The notes: a model not told the origin generated them from the sequence alone. 64,000 bases of DNA from Diadema setosum (GCF_964275005.1 NC_092688.1:25720934-25784933); one strand, 5' to 3'; shown: positions 45,579 to 58,376, counted from the stretch's first letter. Numbers and translations are program-made.

Positions 45579-48500
45579 GGCCCAAAACCACTATTTCGGC
45601 ACAATTGGACAATCGCAAAACGCGAAAATTAAAGTTTTTAGAATAGGTTTCATTTTTATACCAATCCATGACACAAATATTTAAGTTTGTAGTTGAAAAA
45701 TATGAACACACAATCTTGCTTTATTTTTGTGGTGTGATAATTTCTTTCATAGGGCGTAGATTTCATCATGTAACATACGTTACCAATGTCATTCTATTTC
45801 AAATGCTTTAAGATTGGTGACTACAGTCTATGATTGAGATAATTATGCGTCAGATGTGAAGTATACCATCGGCTGCCATGTTTGTAAATGCTGCCTGCAG
45901 ATGGGAAGGATGGCAAATGACCTGTATGCTATACTGAACACAGCATGTCCTATTGTGTTAAATCTTATTTCATGTAATGTTCATTTGTTTTCTCGATAAT
46001 TTGATGTCAGACTTTCTTCCTGAGAAAATATTTTCAACATTCATCAGTCCCAAATTGCCAGCCAATTCTTGAGTATCATCGATGAAACATGTGAATCTAT
46101 GTGCGCAAAAATATATTCGTCAGACTCCACGTAACGTATGTTTCATGTTAATGTAACGTAAGTTACAAAGATAATACTACTACATGCGCAACTGATTTTG
46201 GTACTTTTTATTTTTGGTTTTGGTATATATTCTTACACTAATTTCTCGTCAACTCTAAGTGAACGTATATTATAACAAGATGTCGCAATATCATGGTGAT
46301 ACAATTCTCAAAAATTACAATTGAAATAGTTGTAAAACTGCAAGACTTTATAACATGTCCGCGTATAAACTCTGGAGTAGAACATTAATCCGTTACTGTT
46401 GATATTTTGAAGACAATTGGCTTCATACTTATGAATTTATGGCATTGAAATGATAAGAGTTGGGAACATGCTTTCACGTGCCTTCACGGACGAAAATATT
46501 GTCATGATGTACGTGTAATATAAAACGAGTGGTGGGTAACGTAGGTTTCACTTCAATTTTATCATAATGGAATTTTTCGTATGCTTGACGTCTTGTAATG
46601 TGTTATCTTCATATTGATGTCTTGTAACTTGTTATCTTCAGCTGTCACTTCATGCTGTTGAAAGATATGTTTCGAATCCATAACTTTACAGACTCCATAA
46701 CTTTGCTGTCGCAACCTGTCGCAACAGTTATTCTATGCAGGAACAGTTTGAAATTAGCAGTTGCAATACAATCTTCACAAGATTTTTAACACTTGTATGA
46801 AACAAGAAACGGCAGAAACGAGATGGTTACTCTACTAAAGTGCTTCATAATGAACAATAACGCCGTATTGCTTGTATTTGAAATTTCTGAACTCGGTAAA
46901 CAAGAGATATGGAGAGAAGGAACCAAGAAATGTTCTTTGTTAATTAAATAAATGACCACTTTACTAAGTTGACTATGGCAAATGAGGTCGATGAAATAAC
47001 GTCAAATTACATAGTACTGTTGCATTAGCACAATACTGGGTAGGATGAATGAAATTGTCATTAGTGAAATGATGTACTCGATTGTCCTTGTTATGTATGC
47101 ATAAGACAGTATAATCCACAACGATAACAAGAATAACAAGTCTTGCATTAATAATTCTTGCCGTATCTGGAAATTGTCTCCTGCATGGAAAAATGTTTTT
47201 GAATCGTTCAAAAGAAAAGTGAAAGGACAAGTTGCTATACATGCACAACAAAGGTACTGATAATGATTACAGGCAGGCCCGTAAGTAGGATTTTCATGGG
47301 GTGGGGGATGGGGTCAGAGTTAGAAAAAGTCGACTTCTTCCAGTTTTAATCACCTGACAGGGAGAAAAATAAAAGCTCCCGTGCCATTTTTTCTTTTGTT
47401 TCATTTCTTTTACCAGGTTTCATCGACTGACAAGCAAGAAAAAAAAAGAAAGAAAAGAAAATTGAAGAAATATAAAGAAAGGCTTCAGCTTAATTCTATG
47501 CTGCCATTACAAGCCCAATTTCATGTTTTTTTTATTTGTTTAATTCAAACTGGGGAGGAGGATTCTGCGATTCATTTTTTCTTTTTATTTCCTTTTGTTT
47601 ATATTTTGACTGCTGGCAAAGGGGCGGGGGACCTCGAACCCCCTCCCCTATAGTTACCCTGGTAGGGTAAATAAAGAAAAAAAAGATGCGTGACTTTGTT
47701 TCTTTTTTTGTCAACTACGCGACGGGTACATGTTTTTTTTTTCTTGAATCTTTGTTTAGAGGTATGATTTTTCGCCAATCTGATTGCAGCTTATACGTTC
47801 CCTATACATGGGGTTTTAGTCTTAGCACTGCTCTTCCCCATTGCAACTGCATTAACTTCAACGAGAAGGAAGAACAAAAAATGTTGATGTCTTAAACATA
47901 TATCTTACTGAAACATACATCACTATAATTATTATTAGCATTATTATTATCATGTAGGCCTGATCTATGATGGTATACTCAGTAATAGTTAAAATTACAT
48001 TTCTTTAATGCACATGTATTTTTGTTACCTTTTCTTCATTCAAAGTGTGTTTTTCTTCACTTTGAGATCATCAACGATATAACGACACAAATTTGAGTTA
48101 ATTTTCTCCGTTAGAAATAGTCAGGTAGTAGTAAGTCACCATATTGATTTATGATAACCGAAGATAAATATAATTGTAAAGACTTATTTCCCTATGAAAT
48201 TCCTTCAACTATAGTTCTGGAACAGTTAAATGTTATTTTTATCCACGCACATTCTCTAAAATATCCTTTTTCAATGACATGAATTGATGAAACTTACGTT
48301 ACCAAAACTAGAAACTTACGTTACTATATTAATGCAGGGACCTGATCCAATAGTTTTGAAGTAGAGATCTGCGTAATCCCTAAGTTTATTAGCTATTTAT
48401 TGAATTTTCTTAAAACAATGTTAAATTCATTGTTTATACCTGGAATATGACATCATTAAAGCCAAGTTGAACATCAACGCCCACCAAACGATTTTTTTTT

Positions 48501-49819
48501 CAAAGATACTATGATTATGTCCCCTGTTACTGCATCCTCCTAACAAACAAGAACATACAGCTGTAAATGAATTTGATATGTTTTGACGGAGAAACTCATC
48601 AACATCATAACTGCAACAATTAAATTGTCTCAAATTAAATGGGCTTTTCTGTGGATTGTCTGTTATCAACATGACAACATCTTGAAACTTACGTTACCAA
48701 AATTTGAAACATACGTTACGTAATAAATTGAGTGATTTATTTCAAAAGAATAAACCTGTACAGCAACGCAATAACTGGATTTTTACGGTGGAATCTACTG
48801 ACTTAATAAAGACACAATAAACAGAAGTAAAGCATGATTCTATGAAAAACAACAACACATTTCCAACAATCAAATACTTACTCAGTTTTTCAACACATCA
48901 TGTAAAGGTATTTTGCGCGCTGCCAGTGCTCAAGATGCCATTGAAAGAAGTTGCTGAGCTATCCCATGACCTCAAATCGACGGCACAGATTCGAGAAATG
49001 TACATTTAGGTGGTAATTAATGGTGTAATTAAGCTTTCTGTCATTTGGTGGTAACGTAAGTTACATCACGTATGTTACACTTGTGGATTAAATCGTATAA
49101 GTTAGCAACATAATAGTGAATCTTTTGCCACCCATGGGTATGACGACAATCTACTCCATTAGTCTCAACTCTAGAACAATCATTCAGAGCCATGCACCTT
49201 CATACTTTTTACAAAGATGGTAACGTATGTTACTTCTCTTAAATCTACCTTTTTAAAATCTATATTTGCGAGATTAGCAGTCGCATGTCTTTTGAAGCTG
49301 TGTGATGAAATATCTTTTAACATAAACTTACACCCCTTTTGGTCAGAAAAACAATACAATTGTGTAGTACTCACTGTAATAGCATAACCAAGTTGGCAGT
49401 ACAAAGATGGTAACGTATGTTTCAGCGGATCTGGCGACACATTTCCATCAGTTATTTTGTTGATAAAGAATGGTTAGTTTAAAAAGTTGTGTTAGGTTTT
49501 CATAGAACCTTAAGCCACTTTTCTGAAACCGTGAGTAAGCTTCCGCTTTATGCTCATATTTTCCCACAAAGTTGAGAAAACATTAAAAATCATCGTTGGC
49601 GACATGCACTTTTAAGCCTGTTGGCCGAACTTATCCCTCCACCAATGGCTTAGTGGTATAATTTCGCCTTCGAAATGATTTCAGTTTTTGTTTATATGTC
49701 CCTTGGTATCACATAAAATCACAGGGGCATTTTGAAAGAGCTTTTTATCTCTCCTAGGTGAGAAGGAACATGAGCGACACGATTTTTGACCAATTGCGCC
49801 GAAATAGTGGTTTTGGGCC
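45579..49819. mobile_element. 4.24-kb TIR element with dispersed 14-bp motif
   Basis: The left end GGCCCAAAACCACTATTTCG continues GCACAATTGGAC; the right end is its inverse with two differences over about 33 bases. ACTA occurs directly outside both ends (45575-45578 and 49820-49823), a candidate 4-bp target duplication. No intact transposase frame is visible; the frames 48427-48672 and 49180-49440 on the minus strand have somewhat protein-like stretches but no recognisable domain. The interior carries about a dozen copies of GTAACGTA(A/T)GTTAC. Superfamily unassigned. Confidence 0.75.
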
Positions 49820-49824
49820 ACTAG

Positions 49825-50395
49825 GTCTAGACAGTACGTCAGTACATAATGTAGGTCCAACCATACGTATAGGCCCTAACGTAGAACCATAACGTTGGGT
49901 CGTTAGGCAAAATCTGTAACGTTAGAGCGTTCCCCGATAATACTAGTTAACATTAAATCTAACAGTTAGAAATCTATAAAACAAATAAAAATCTTCAAGG
50001 GCGTAGCCTATTTCTACGACCACAGTTTTACATTAAACGAGGGCAATTTTGCAATAAATCTTGGTATTTACAAAGACAAAGAGCAGCAGACTCACCGCTT
50101 TCATGCAGGCCGGCCAGGCTATAACTCTATCGCTTCGACGCCATTAAGAATAATACACAGTGCTCTATATGCAGTCGATACATCACGGCGCGGTGGACAC
50201 ACACAGGCCTAGGCGCAGGCTAGCCAGCCAATCAGACAGATCCATCCGTACAGGTACGCACAAATCTCCTTTCCCGCCAATTGTGCGTGCATTATGGTCA
50301 TATGAATAGAACGAGTGTGCGCTAGAAGCACACGCACAGGATACCACTGCGTGCGTTGTGGCCGCGGCCGTCACATGCGCTGCTGACTTGTAAAG
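49825..50395. other. Locally CpG-rich segment, no exon fixed
   Basis: From about 50090 to 50390 the DNA becomes GC- and CpG-rich compared with its surroundings (CGCGGCCGTCACATGCGC is one example). On the minus strand CATGAAAGCG/GTGAGT near 50092 could be a first exon end of a minus-strand gene, perhaps gene D. Evidence is weak. Confidence 0.25.
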
Positions 50396-50399
50396 TACG

Positions 50400-51011
50400 A
50401 GTATTACAGTGTTTATATTAAACATGTGCGGTGTGTAGAACGTGTTTATGAGGGGTTCTAAAAGTAAACGCGTCTGTTTACCCTGACAGTAGAAGTGTTT
50501 AGGCCTAACCAACAAACAATTGGGTATTGCCCTAGACCATGAACGAAATCATTAACAAAAACAACTCCCATTTTTTTTCTAGCAGTTAAAATATAGGACT
50601 CTACATGTGAAACCAAAATATAAATTCATCACAGTTGCATTACATATTTTTAGGTTATCCTTTTTCTTTATTGATTAGGCATATAGTATATCCACGAAAG
50701 GCCTAAAACATGAATTATATCATAATGCATCTTGATGTCGTAACAGTTTCCACTATCTCGTGATAAAAGGGAACTAGAAATTACAATTTACACACCATTT
50801 CCAACACTTCTCCATATATATGTGGACATATTGAGATTAACATAGCGTGACCAGAATAAACACTCCAACTAAACACTCCAAGCTAAACACTTTAACTCTC
50901 AATACTTTACACGTGCTATACACACCGGGTGTTTAGATGTTAAACAAAGTGTTTAGATTTTCAACACTGTGTTTAGTTCATAAACATGTCGCATGTCGCA
51001 TTTTTTACAGT
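50400..51011. repeat. GTGTTTA-rich islands, inverse partner of 28346-29100
   Basis: Clusters at 50404-50515 and 50855-51011 contain GTGTTTA/TAAACAC words; the right edge TTTTTTACAGT is the inverse of the left edge of the island at 28346. Confidence 0.65.
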
Positions 51012-51390
51012 GTTCGGACTTGCAAATCTTATTTCATTTTCAGATTAACAACCCTTCGGCGTAACAAACTGTAATTAATTTTCGCAACATCAAACCTTCG
51101 GAATAATGAACTTTATTTGATTTTCGGATTAGAGAACGTTCGGACTATTGAATCGTTTTCGTTTTCTGATCGACAAACCTTTGGACTTACGAACTTTATT
51201 TACGAATCTTATTACATGTTAGGATTAACGAACCTTCAAAATACCGAATTTGATATCATTTTTTAGACCAACAAGCCTTCTGAATCACTCCACAAATGTT
51301 CGGATTTAGGAACCCTATTTCATTTTCAGAATACAAACATCTGGGTATAGGGAGTGTGTGTTTCGGAATAACGAACATCCAGAATGGCGA
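51011..51390. repeat. Degenerate CTTCGGA/TAACGAAC repeat array
   Basis: Variants of AACCTTCGGAATAACGAAC and TATTTCATTTTCGGATTA recur about every 30-50 bases. The first 80 bases are nearly identical to 27485-27573. Confidence 0.7.
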
Positions 51391-51459
51391 ATATCATCCA
51401 TCGTATATAGTCGTCGTTGTTGTGACGTGTAAGACACAGTTCATAAAATAAGTGTAAAG

Positions 51460-52275
51460 TCATATTGCGAGTTCTGGTTCACGAGGAATACTCTCATACA
51501 CTGTTGAATCGAGGTCATCTTCTCTTCTTGGGGAAATGTCGCTTTCGTATAAATCTATTTTTGTGGACGGAAAGTTGTTTTGGCTCTCACAGCGATCATT
51601 GATGTTTTCATCAGTATGTGCTTCTAAAACGAGATAGCCATGTTCATCCACCTCATGCTCAACTTGTGACGTGCTAGGATAGATAGAAGCTGCATATAAA
51701 GGATCGTTCTGGGTCATCGCATAAGGGTCAAATTCGTCATTTCCTTAGACATTCAAGTAGGTAGGACAGTTCTCCGTTTCTAAAGTGGGTGCAGCTTGGT
51801 CGGAAACTGAAGGAATTTCATGGTAGATTGGAAACTGGTAGTTCCTATATTGACCAGTGTCACCTACAGCTTTGGATGTGGTGGATGATGCTATGTTGAT
51901 GTCTTTACCACAGCGTGAGCCACTGGCAATGTCACTGGCCTCTATGGCATCTCGACTTGCTTCAGGCTGAAATCTAGTAGCTCTGTGCAGACTGACATTG
52001 GAAAGGAGGTAGCCGTCTTCATCAACATCTTCATCTTTATCAAAGTGTCTTGATTGAAGAAATATGACCTTCTTCTTCCCTTTCTTCTCTGAGCCTGACA
52101 TGTCCATGTATAGTGCTTTCCTGCTATTAGCTCCCATATGTATACACTCAAAAAAGTGTTCACTCTCCGGGTGTATGACGTCATAAGAAGGACGTGATCT
52201 AGTCTCTGCTGAATTTGCAATACCTCTCCCGATGCTCATTCTAGTTTCAAGAGACAGGTCTGGTGACATGTGACC
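51460..52275 (-). pseudogene. Gene C exon 11, tyrosine tail with internal stop
   Basis: Opens after GAAATAG in phase 0 with GHMSPDLSLETRM and runs 176 residues to TAA at 51745-51747, directly after TYLNV. The same frame then continues another 95 residues to TAA at 51460-51462. Motifs include YDVI, YMDM, YLLS, YRNY, YHEI and YLNV before the stop, and YAMT, YLVL, YESD and YESI after it. DEDGYLLSN before and DEHGYLVLE after the stop look like copies of one motif, so both parts were once read together. It does not align with the gene B tail. Protein ending at the first stop would keep about half the motifs. Confidence 0.7.
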
Positions 52276-53251
52276 CTATTTCATGAAAGACACAATGAGT
52301 CTCCATGAGGCACATCTATCATACTATTGTATCATATCCTGAAAAGGTATTTTCTGCTTAAAACTAAAATATTACTCATGAAACTTGCAGGATTGCCACA
52401 TCATCAAAGCAAGTTGGAATAAAACTATAGAAAAACGAGACTGAAGAATAGGACCTATTCTAGTGCACTTCTTGGGTCAGCTTATGTCGACGATTGTGTG
52501 TGAACCATGTCAGCATTTAAAACTAAACAGCTAAAAAGCAAGATGTACACTACTTATTGTATTGTCATATAACTTAGAATTTTGGGCACAGCGTAGTAAT
52601 ATACTGTTCCTGATTATGTCAGAGGCACTGCTGTTCATATTTTTTTTTTTAATAATCATGATAGTACGCATACACATTTCGAGGTGGAAAATCGAGATAA
52701 CAAATTTGTAGCAGAAGTGACTAAATTGGTCTCCGAAAACTGCTAAAAAGCACCACTGCTTTCAGGCAATGATTCTAAGCGCAAAAACGTATTTAAAGAA
52801 GATGTACCACTGTAAGAAAATACTATCTATAAAATCAAAAAGTCGACCAGAAATGCATTGTACGATTATGCATGTTTATTTGGCAAAAATAAATCTATGC
52901 AAATTTTTGTGGATTTTCTGGTAGCCGTTGAGAATAAATTCCTTCTTTTTTTTTTTCCAGATTACTCAATATTTTCTCATGCAAGTTCAGCTGCAGGGAG
53001 CATTTATATTCATTTACGTAAGTTAGATGGACCACGAATTGGATTTATTATATTCAAAACTCACTACACGCTGTGAATTTTTAAAGAAAATGAAAAAAAA
53101 AAGTTGAGGAGATTTTTCTGCTACATTTTCCGTCCCAAGCCTGCTCAACCCCCCCCCCCCCACAGAAACACACATACGTACAGTGAAATTCTCACTTCTA
53201 AACTGAAAATTGAAACCCGTGACCCATAAGACGTAATTTGTCTGTCATTAC

Positions 53252-53405
53252 CTCTGCACGGTTCTCATACGCGTTCTCTGGATGAGCTGTGGCGCCTCCG
53301 TGATCTCCTGTGCCTTCAATATGAGTCGAAGTGTTTGGCGGATTCAGTTGCGACTGCACTTCATTGGAATGGACTTTCGACTTTTGACTTGAAGCTTGTC
53401 GACGC
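53252..53405 (-). CDS. Gene C exon 10, start of cytoplasmic tail
   Basis: 154 nt from CTATAG to GCAGAG/GTAATG. It begins with the base that finishes the Arg codon split by the membrane exon and reads RRQASSQKSKVHSNEVQSQL, then NPPNTSTHIEG and ends NAYENRAE. The start aligns with the gene B tail (SQTSHQSNVHPNGRQIQ and MNPIDTS), showing common descent of this juxtamembrane part. In gene C a donor follows, in gene B the exon continues. Confidence 0.65.
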
Positions 53406-55595
53406 CTATACGTATAACATAAAATGAATAAAGAAAGAAAGCAATGCTCTTAGAATGCATATACTGTCAAACTGAAGAGGACGTTACTGTAGATCACAGC
53501 ACAAATAAGTCCATTATCAAAAAATTATTAATATCATTCTTTTTTTTTTTCAATTTTTCATTGCTTTCAATAAACAAATTGTGATACAAAATTTCTGTCA
53601 CTACAGTATCTAACACAGCAGAATACAAATACCACCACTTTTTTCTTTCCTTTTATGTCGTAGTATCTAATGTAGCTCAAATTAGTTTAACTTTTGGCAG
53701 CAGAGTTTTGAGATGAGCAAAATTAAATCGAGATTTAACAGTCCCATTTTCATTGATTAGCATGTAATTATAATCATAATGTTACCAAGGAGGTTCAAGA
53801 GAATGGAGTCACAACCGTCTTATATATCCATTTCCTAGACGTTCGATACCGCCACTCACATATGCCACATATTTGAAGCATGTGCCAAACAGGATCTGCC
53901 GTGCAGAGGGGAAGACAATTGACCCGTGTCTCATTGCATTATCACCAGTCACTCTGTAGGAAGATATGTCTTTGTGATGATAATACTTTTCGCTATCTCT
54001 TCTTATAAAAGACAGGTGATATATAATGGTAAAGACACGGGGATGCGCGAATAGGATTTGGACGAAAAAAAAATGATGAACTAAAAATGAAAATTACTCG
54101 ACTGGGGATATCCGTGCACTAATCTGATAGAATATCAATAAAGAATTATACTTGAAGATTCCAGTTTTATTTGTGGGAATTTAGTGGAAAAGTGATCAAA
54201 CCGGCTTTCCAGGATGAAACAGTTTTAAACACTTTAACATGATACAGCTGTGATCTACACTTTTGCACAAATTTCTGGACGGGATTGATTTTTGTTTTAT
54301 ATGCTTTATCATTAAGTGAGATTTCATTTTATTTAATAAATAAACTAGCAAAATATAGCCAACATTATCAAATGAATCTTCAGATCGCTCAGCGAGACGG
54401 CGGCATCAAACATCGATCATCAAAGGCACACATGCACGTGTGGACGTGTTTTGTACATCAATAGAAAACTGACAACTGTTTGAATAATTACAGCCAGTTG
54501 AAACTCCAAATCTTAAACCTCCTCGATGTTACCAAACATCAGCAGAAGGACGCGATGGGTAAAACAATACTAATTCTGGCATAGATATTTTCTCTGCTAT
54601 CTGATTTATTTTACTTTTTTCGACTCCATATAAACAAACGCGGCATCATGTTTTTGTTTTGGTGATGGTTTTCTTATCAAAATGTGACCCTGCATCACAG
54701 AACCAACAAAAAGTCGCCAGACATGGATTTTCAGCTATTCTGAAAGAGCAGACTCCAAGCTTTAAAATGATATATAATTCAATTAAAATGCACTCTTCTA
54801 ACCTATCTAAATATTGGAAACAAAGCACACACTCTGGAAAAGTGTGAACTGGGAAAAGAGGCTCTAAAGTACATGGTCTATTCAAGCGCGATGAATTGGA
54901 CAAGAAGAGGATGTACGCCATCGGAGCAACCACATCGAAGACATTATCAAATCAAGCTGAAATTCAGCATGCTCTATTAACACATTCTGTCCATGATTAA
55001 TGCCAACTTTTAAAGCAGTAGCATTTTGTTTTCAAAAGTTATTAGAATTGAAAGTGAAGAGTGTGCAAAAGATTTTCATGAAATGAAAGGAGCCTCTAAG
55101 ACATGCCCGATCACACTACTCTACAAAAAAGGGGTTGTTGAAAAACTGCTGAAAACGCACTTTTCAATCCATCTTATACTCCCAAACTTAGGAATGATGT
55201 AGAAGCAGAATAGCTCTTTCAGAAAACATGGAAAACTCAAGATTGACTTGGTTGACCAGTTTCACCTTTTTTGAGTCCTCACGTAAAATCAAGGGGTGCA
55301 ACTTTTTGTTGGTTTTGTCATGGACGATCACAAGTTATGTTGAACAAATACTGTGTCAAAAGTTTTGGGCGACAGATGGAATAATATAATAAAATGTCTG
55401 GCAACCAGAAACTGAGGTTTTCGTGACATGTTCACCTACCAATTAAAAAAGAGGAATGCAGATCATCAGCAAACTTACTTCAACATTCATGTGCATTTAA
55501 TGTACACTCACTTCTGAATGTTATGCTTTGTTTAGTGAGTCGCATAAAATGATTTCACACCCCAGATTTACAAACTTGTTTTGACAAAAATTCAC

Positions 55596-55713
55596 CTTTT
55601 CTGTTGATGCCTACACCAAGCGTTGGACAGTATGCCAACCACAGCAAAAACAACGAGAAAGGTTCCCAGGATGTACATAATAATACCATAATTGTTCTCG
55701 TAACTCTTAGGAT
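55596..55713 (-). CDS. Gene C exon 9, transmembrane segment
   Basis: 118 nt, same boundaries as gene B, encoding an acidic juxtamembrane part, ILGTFLVVFAVVGIL as the helix core and WCRHQQKR as stop-transfer. Only a handful of differences from gene B. Intact. Confidence 0.85.
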
Positions 55714-56580
55714 CTGGAAGATAAAGCATTAAGTTCAAATTCAATCTATAATATTTAACATATTTAAGATATAAATATAAAATATTTATATGTATTCCGA
55801 ATGTCACATTTTATTTCGATACATTTACAAAATAATATAATATAATCATAATGTTTAGTAAAACATCGATATTGCAATGATTTATAATTACATGCAAATA
55901 TACATAATATGAAAATATTTTTGATGGTAAAGTAGTAAAGTTCATCCCATCAAACTCTGATATTTAAGCAGAGCGTTTAGACTTTCCAAAATTATAAAAG
56001 AATAACGGGGAACAAAATATGGTCAATAATTGCTTACTTTACTTCACAATATTACTTGGCCCTTTTGCACAATGATATGGATGCACTTTCATTGCACTTG
56101 TAACCCATTTTCCCTCATTGACCCTTTTTTTCAGGAAAATGCCTTTTCATTAGATCAACTGACATTTGCATAATGATAGTTACATCACCACGAAAATCTG
56201 ATAATCGATTGATAAGAGCTTTCTTTTCAGTTCCTGTTGAAGAACGGCGCATTGCAACATTTCTTCATTTCTTCATGGATATTTTTTTTTATTCTTGTAT
56301 CGTAAGAATTAAACTCTTCTTCAGTAAGAGACAGTAACAGTTTCAAAAGTTGAATCCAGTATATTGATCCATGATCAATTCACTATGAAAAAACAATGAA
56401 GAACCACATCTAGTGTGTTTGCGTCTAAACCAGGTGGTGAAACAATAATGTTTAGGCAATAGTAGCGAAGTTGTCCAATGTAGTTATTGCGTATATGCAA
56501 TTAATTCGTTAGGAGATAAAAGTGGAAACACTAGAAACAAAAACACATTTTTACTACGGCTCGAATCAATATAAACTCAC

Positions 56581-56649
56581 CTGACTGAGACGGAGACGTT
56601 TCAGTTGTCTCTCGCAATGACGTACTGTCTTGAGTAGTCTGCGTCTGCC
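56581..56649 (-). CDS. Gene C exon 8, Ser/Thr/Gln stalk
   Basis: 69 nt, phase 1 to 1, GCACAG to TCAG/GTGAGT, reading QTQTTQDSTSLRETTETSPS. Two codons longer than in gene B. Confidence 0.75.
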
Positions 56650-57090
56650 CTGTGCATTGAGATAAACCCACCACAATTATTGATGGTATACATGCTGATG
56701 ATATAATGTCCTAAACACCTATCCCCAAGATGGAAAATACGATCATAATAGATCTATTTATCTATTCTAGATATCAGACTTGTGTACGTGGTGATAAAAG
56801 TATGAAAAGTTGTAGTGTATGAATGCTCATAATGAAGATGTTGACATTGCACAGGCCGCTGATCCTCCCCCCCCCCAAAAAAAAAAAGGAAAAATGTCTG
56901 GCTCTTCTGAAACAAAAGTAAGAGAAGAGGAATCAGAAATCCTGTTACCAAAAGAGTAAAAAAAAAGAAAAAAAAACATAATTCAAAAATTCCGCCATGA
57001 GATGTTTCCCCTCAAAGGGAAATATACATACACAGAACATTTACCCTTGACCCTCTTTGGAGTAGTCATCACCCTATCAAAAAGACTCAC

Positions 57091-57124
57091 TCACTCACAC
57101 ACACACACACACACACACACACAT
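57091..57124. repeat. CA microsatellite in gene C intron
   Basis: Pure CA repeat, paralogous to the CA-rich tract at 13165 in gene B. Confidence 0.92.
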
Positions 57125-57217
57125 GGCCCCTACATTGTATTGAATTCATACCATTGTCTTGTTATTGTATGTCGCAAAATAGTATTTAAAACTAGATATA
57201 TCGCTACGGCGACTGAT

Positions 57218-58061
57218 ATGCCTCCGCCATAATGCATGGTTCTCCTAATAGGTCTATAGTACAATGTCTTGACAATGTGTGATGACAGTTTCACACAATT
57301 GGCAAAATATTAAAATGACAGGTTTGCCACAAATGTGCTGAATGTTCACTTTCCTAGAACTAGGTTCAATTGGATAAATTATTCAAATGTCAGAGTGCAG
57401 GTATTTGGGGAACTGATGATTTTTACTTGACTTTTGACCCTTTTATAAGTTTATGCATTGAGTAATTTTCAAGGTATTGAGAAAAAGTATAATTTCAGTA
57501 TCAAATGGGAAAATAGCATTATCTAAACCTGGTCTTTGACCTTTGACCTCACAGTTCCACAGAGAATCACTGTTAGGTAGAACATGCATAAATATGTAAG
57601 TTTCATGATGATACCTTGAGTTACTTTCGAGATATGGAGGAAAAAGTGCAATTTAGCACTTTCACTTGACCTTTGACCTTTTGACCTTTGACCTTTTGGC
57701 AAGAAACTTCCCCAAAAATATATATTGGGTAATACATGCCATACATCAAGTTTAAAAAAAAAAAAAACCTTCAGGCATATTGCATTTTAAGGTACCTTGA
57801 ACCATTTGCGAGATATGGAGAAAAACATGAAATTTCAATTTTCTTTTCACAAAATAACCTGTGACCTTTGACCTTTGACCCTGTGACCCTAAAATCCACA
57901 CAAAGTATTATCCCCCAAGGATATACCCTAATACCAAGTTTGATGTAAAACCACCACACGGTTCTTGAGATATCGACAAAAACAAAACGGGACGGACGTA
58001 CGGACGGACGGACGGACGACCCGAAAACATAATGCCTCCGGCCACTTCGTTGCGGAGGCAT
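57218..58061. mobile_element. Repeat element with ATGCCTCCGC ends and TGACCTTTGACC runs
   Basis: ATGCCTCCGC at the left edge is matched by its inverse GCGGAGGCAT at 58052-58061. The interior has repeated GAGATATGGAG and TGACCTTTGACC phrases and a GGAC tetranucleotide run at 57990-58018. Gene B lacks it: its intron continues directly into the shared ATAGGCTTTGC flank. Hence a gene C-specific insertion, or loss from B. Confidence 0.7.
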
Positions 58062-58310
58062 AAAAATGAAGTTATAGGCTTTGCAGACAACAGAAATTCA
58101 AGCTAGTCGCCATTACTCTTGATGTCTGCGAACTTCACAATTACCATCTTTTTGTTGGTGGTAATGTTTATTCCAAGCGCATAGGGACCTTTGACCTGCT
58201 ACTTTATGAATATGCCAAATATGAATTACTTTTAACATTGTGATCATTTTATTATTGCACATACGGTTTTGCTCATATGTTACATGGTATTTGCCAACTG
58301 TAGTACATAC

Positions 58311-58376
58311 ACTTAGAAGTGTTTTCTATACTTTGTGTAGGCATTGTGCTGTTATTGCCATCTTGCCACTCTGCGT
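58311..58376 (-). CDS. Gene C exon 7, Ser/Thr stalk
   Basis: 66 nt from TTCACAG to AAGT/GTATGT, phase 1 to 1, with a AEWQDGNNSTMPTQSIENTS reading. A short deletion near the donor relative to gene B is compensated by a donor at a shifted position that keeps the phase. Confidence 0.65.

Noticed and set aside
28346..51011. A single 22.7-kb DNA transposon
   Set aside because: Inverse ends exist, but no matching target duplication or transposase was found and the region contains other independent elements; kept only as a possibility.
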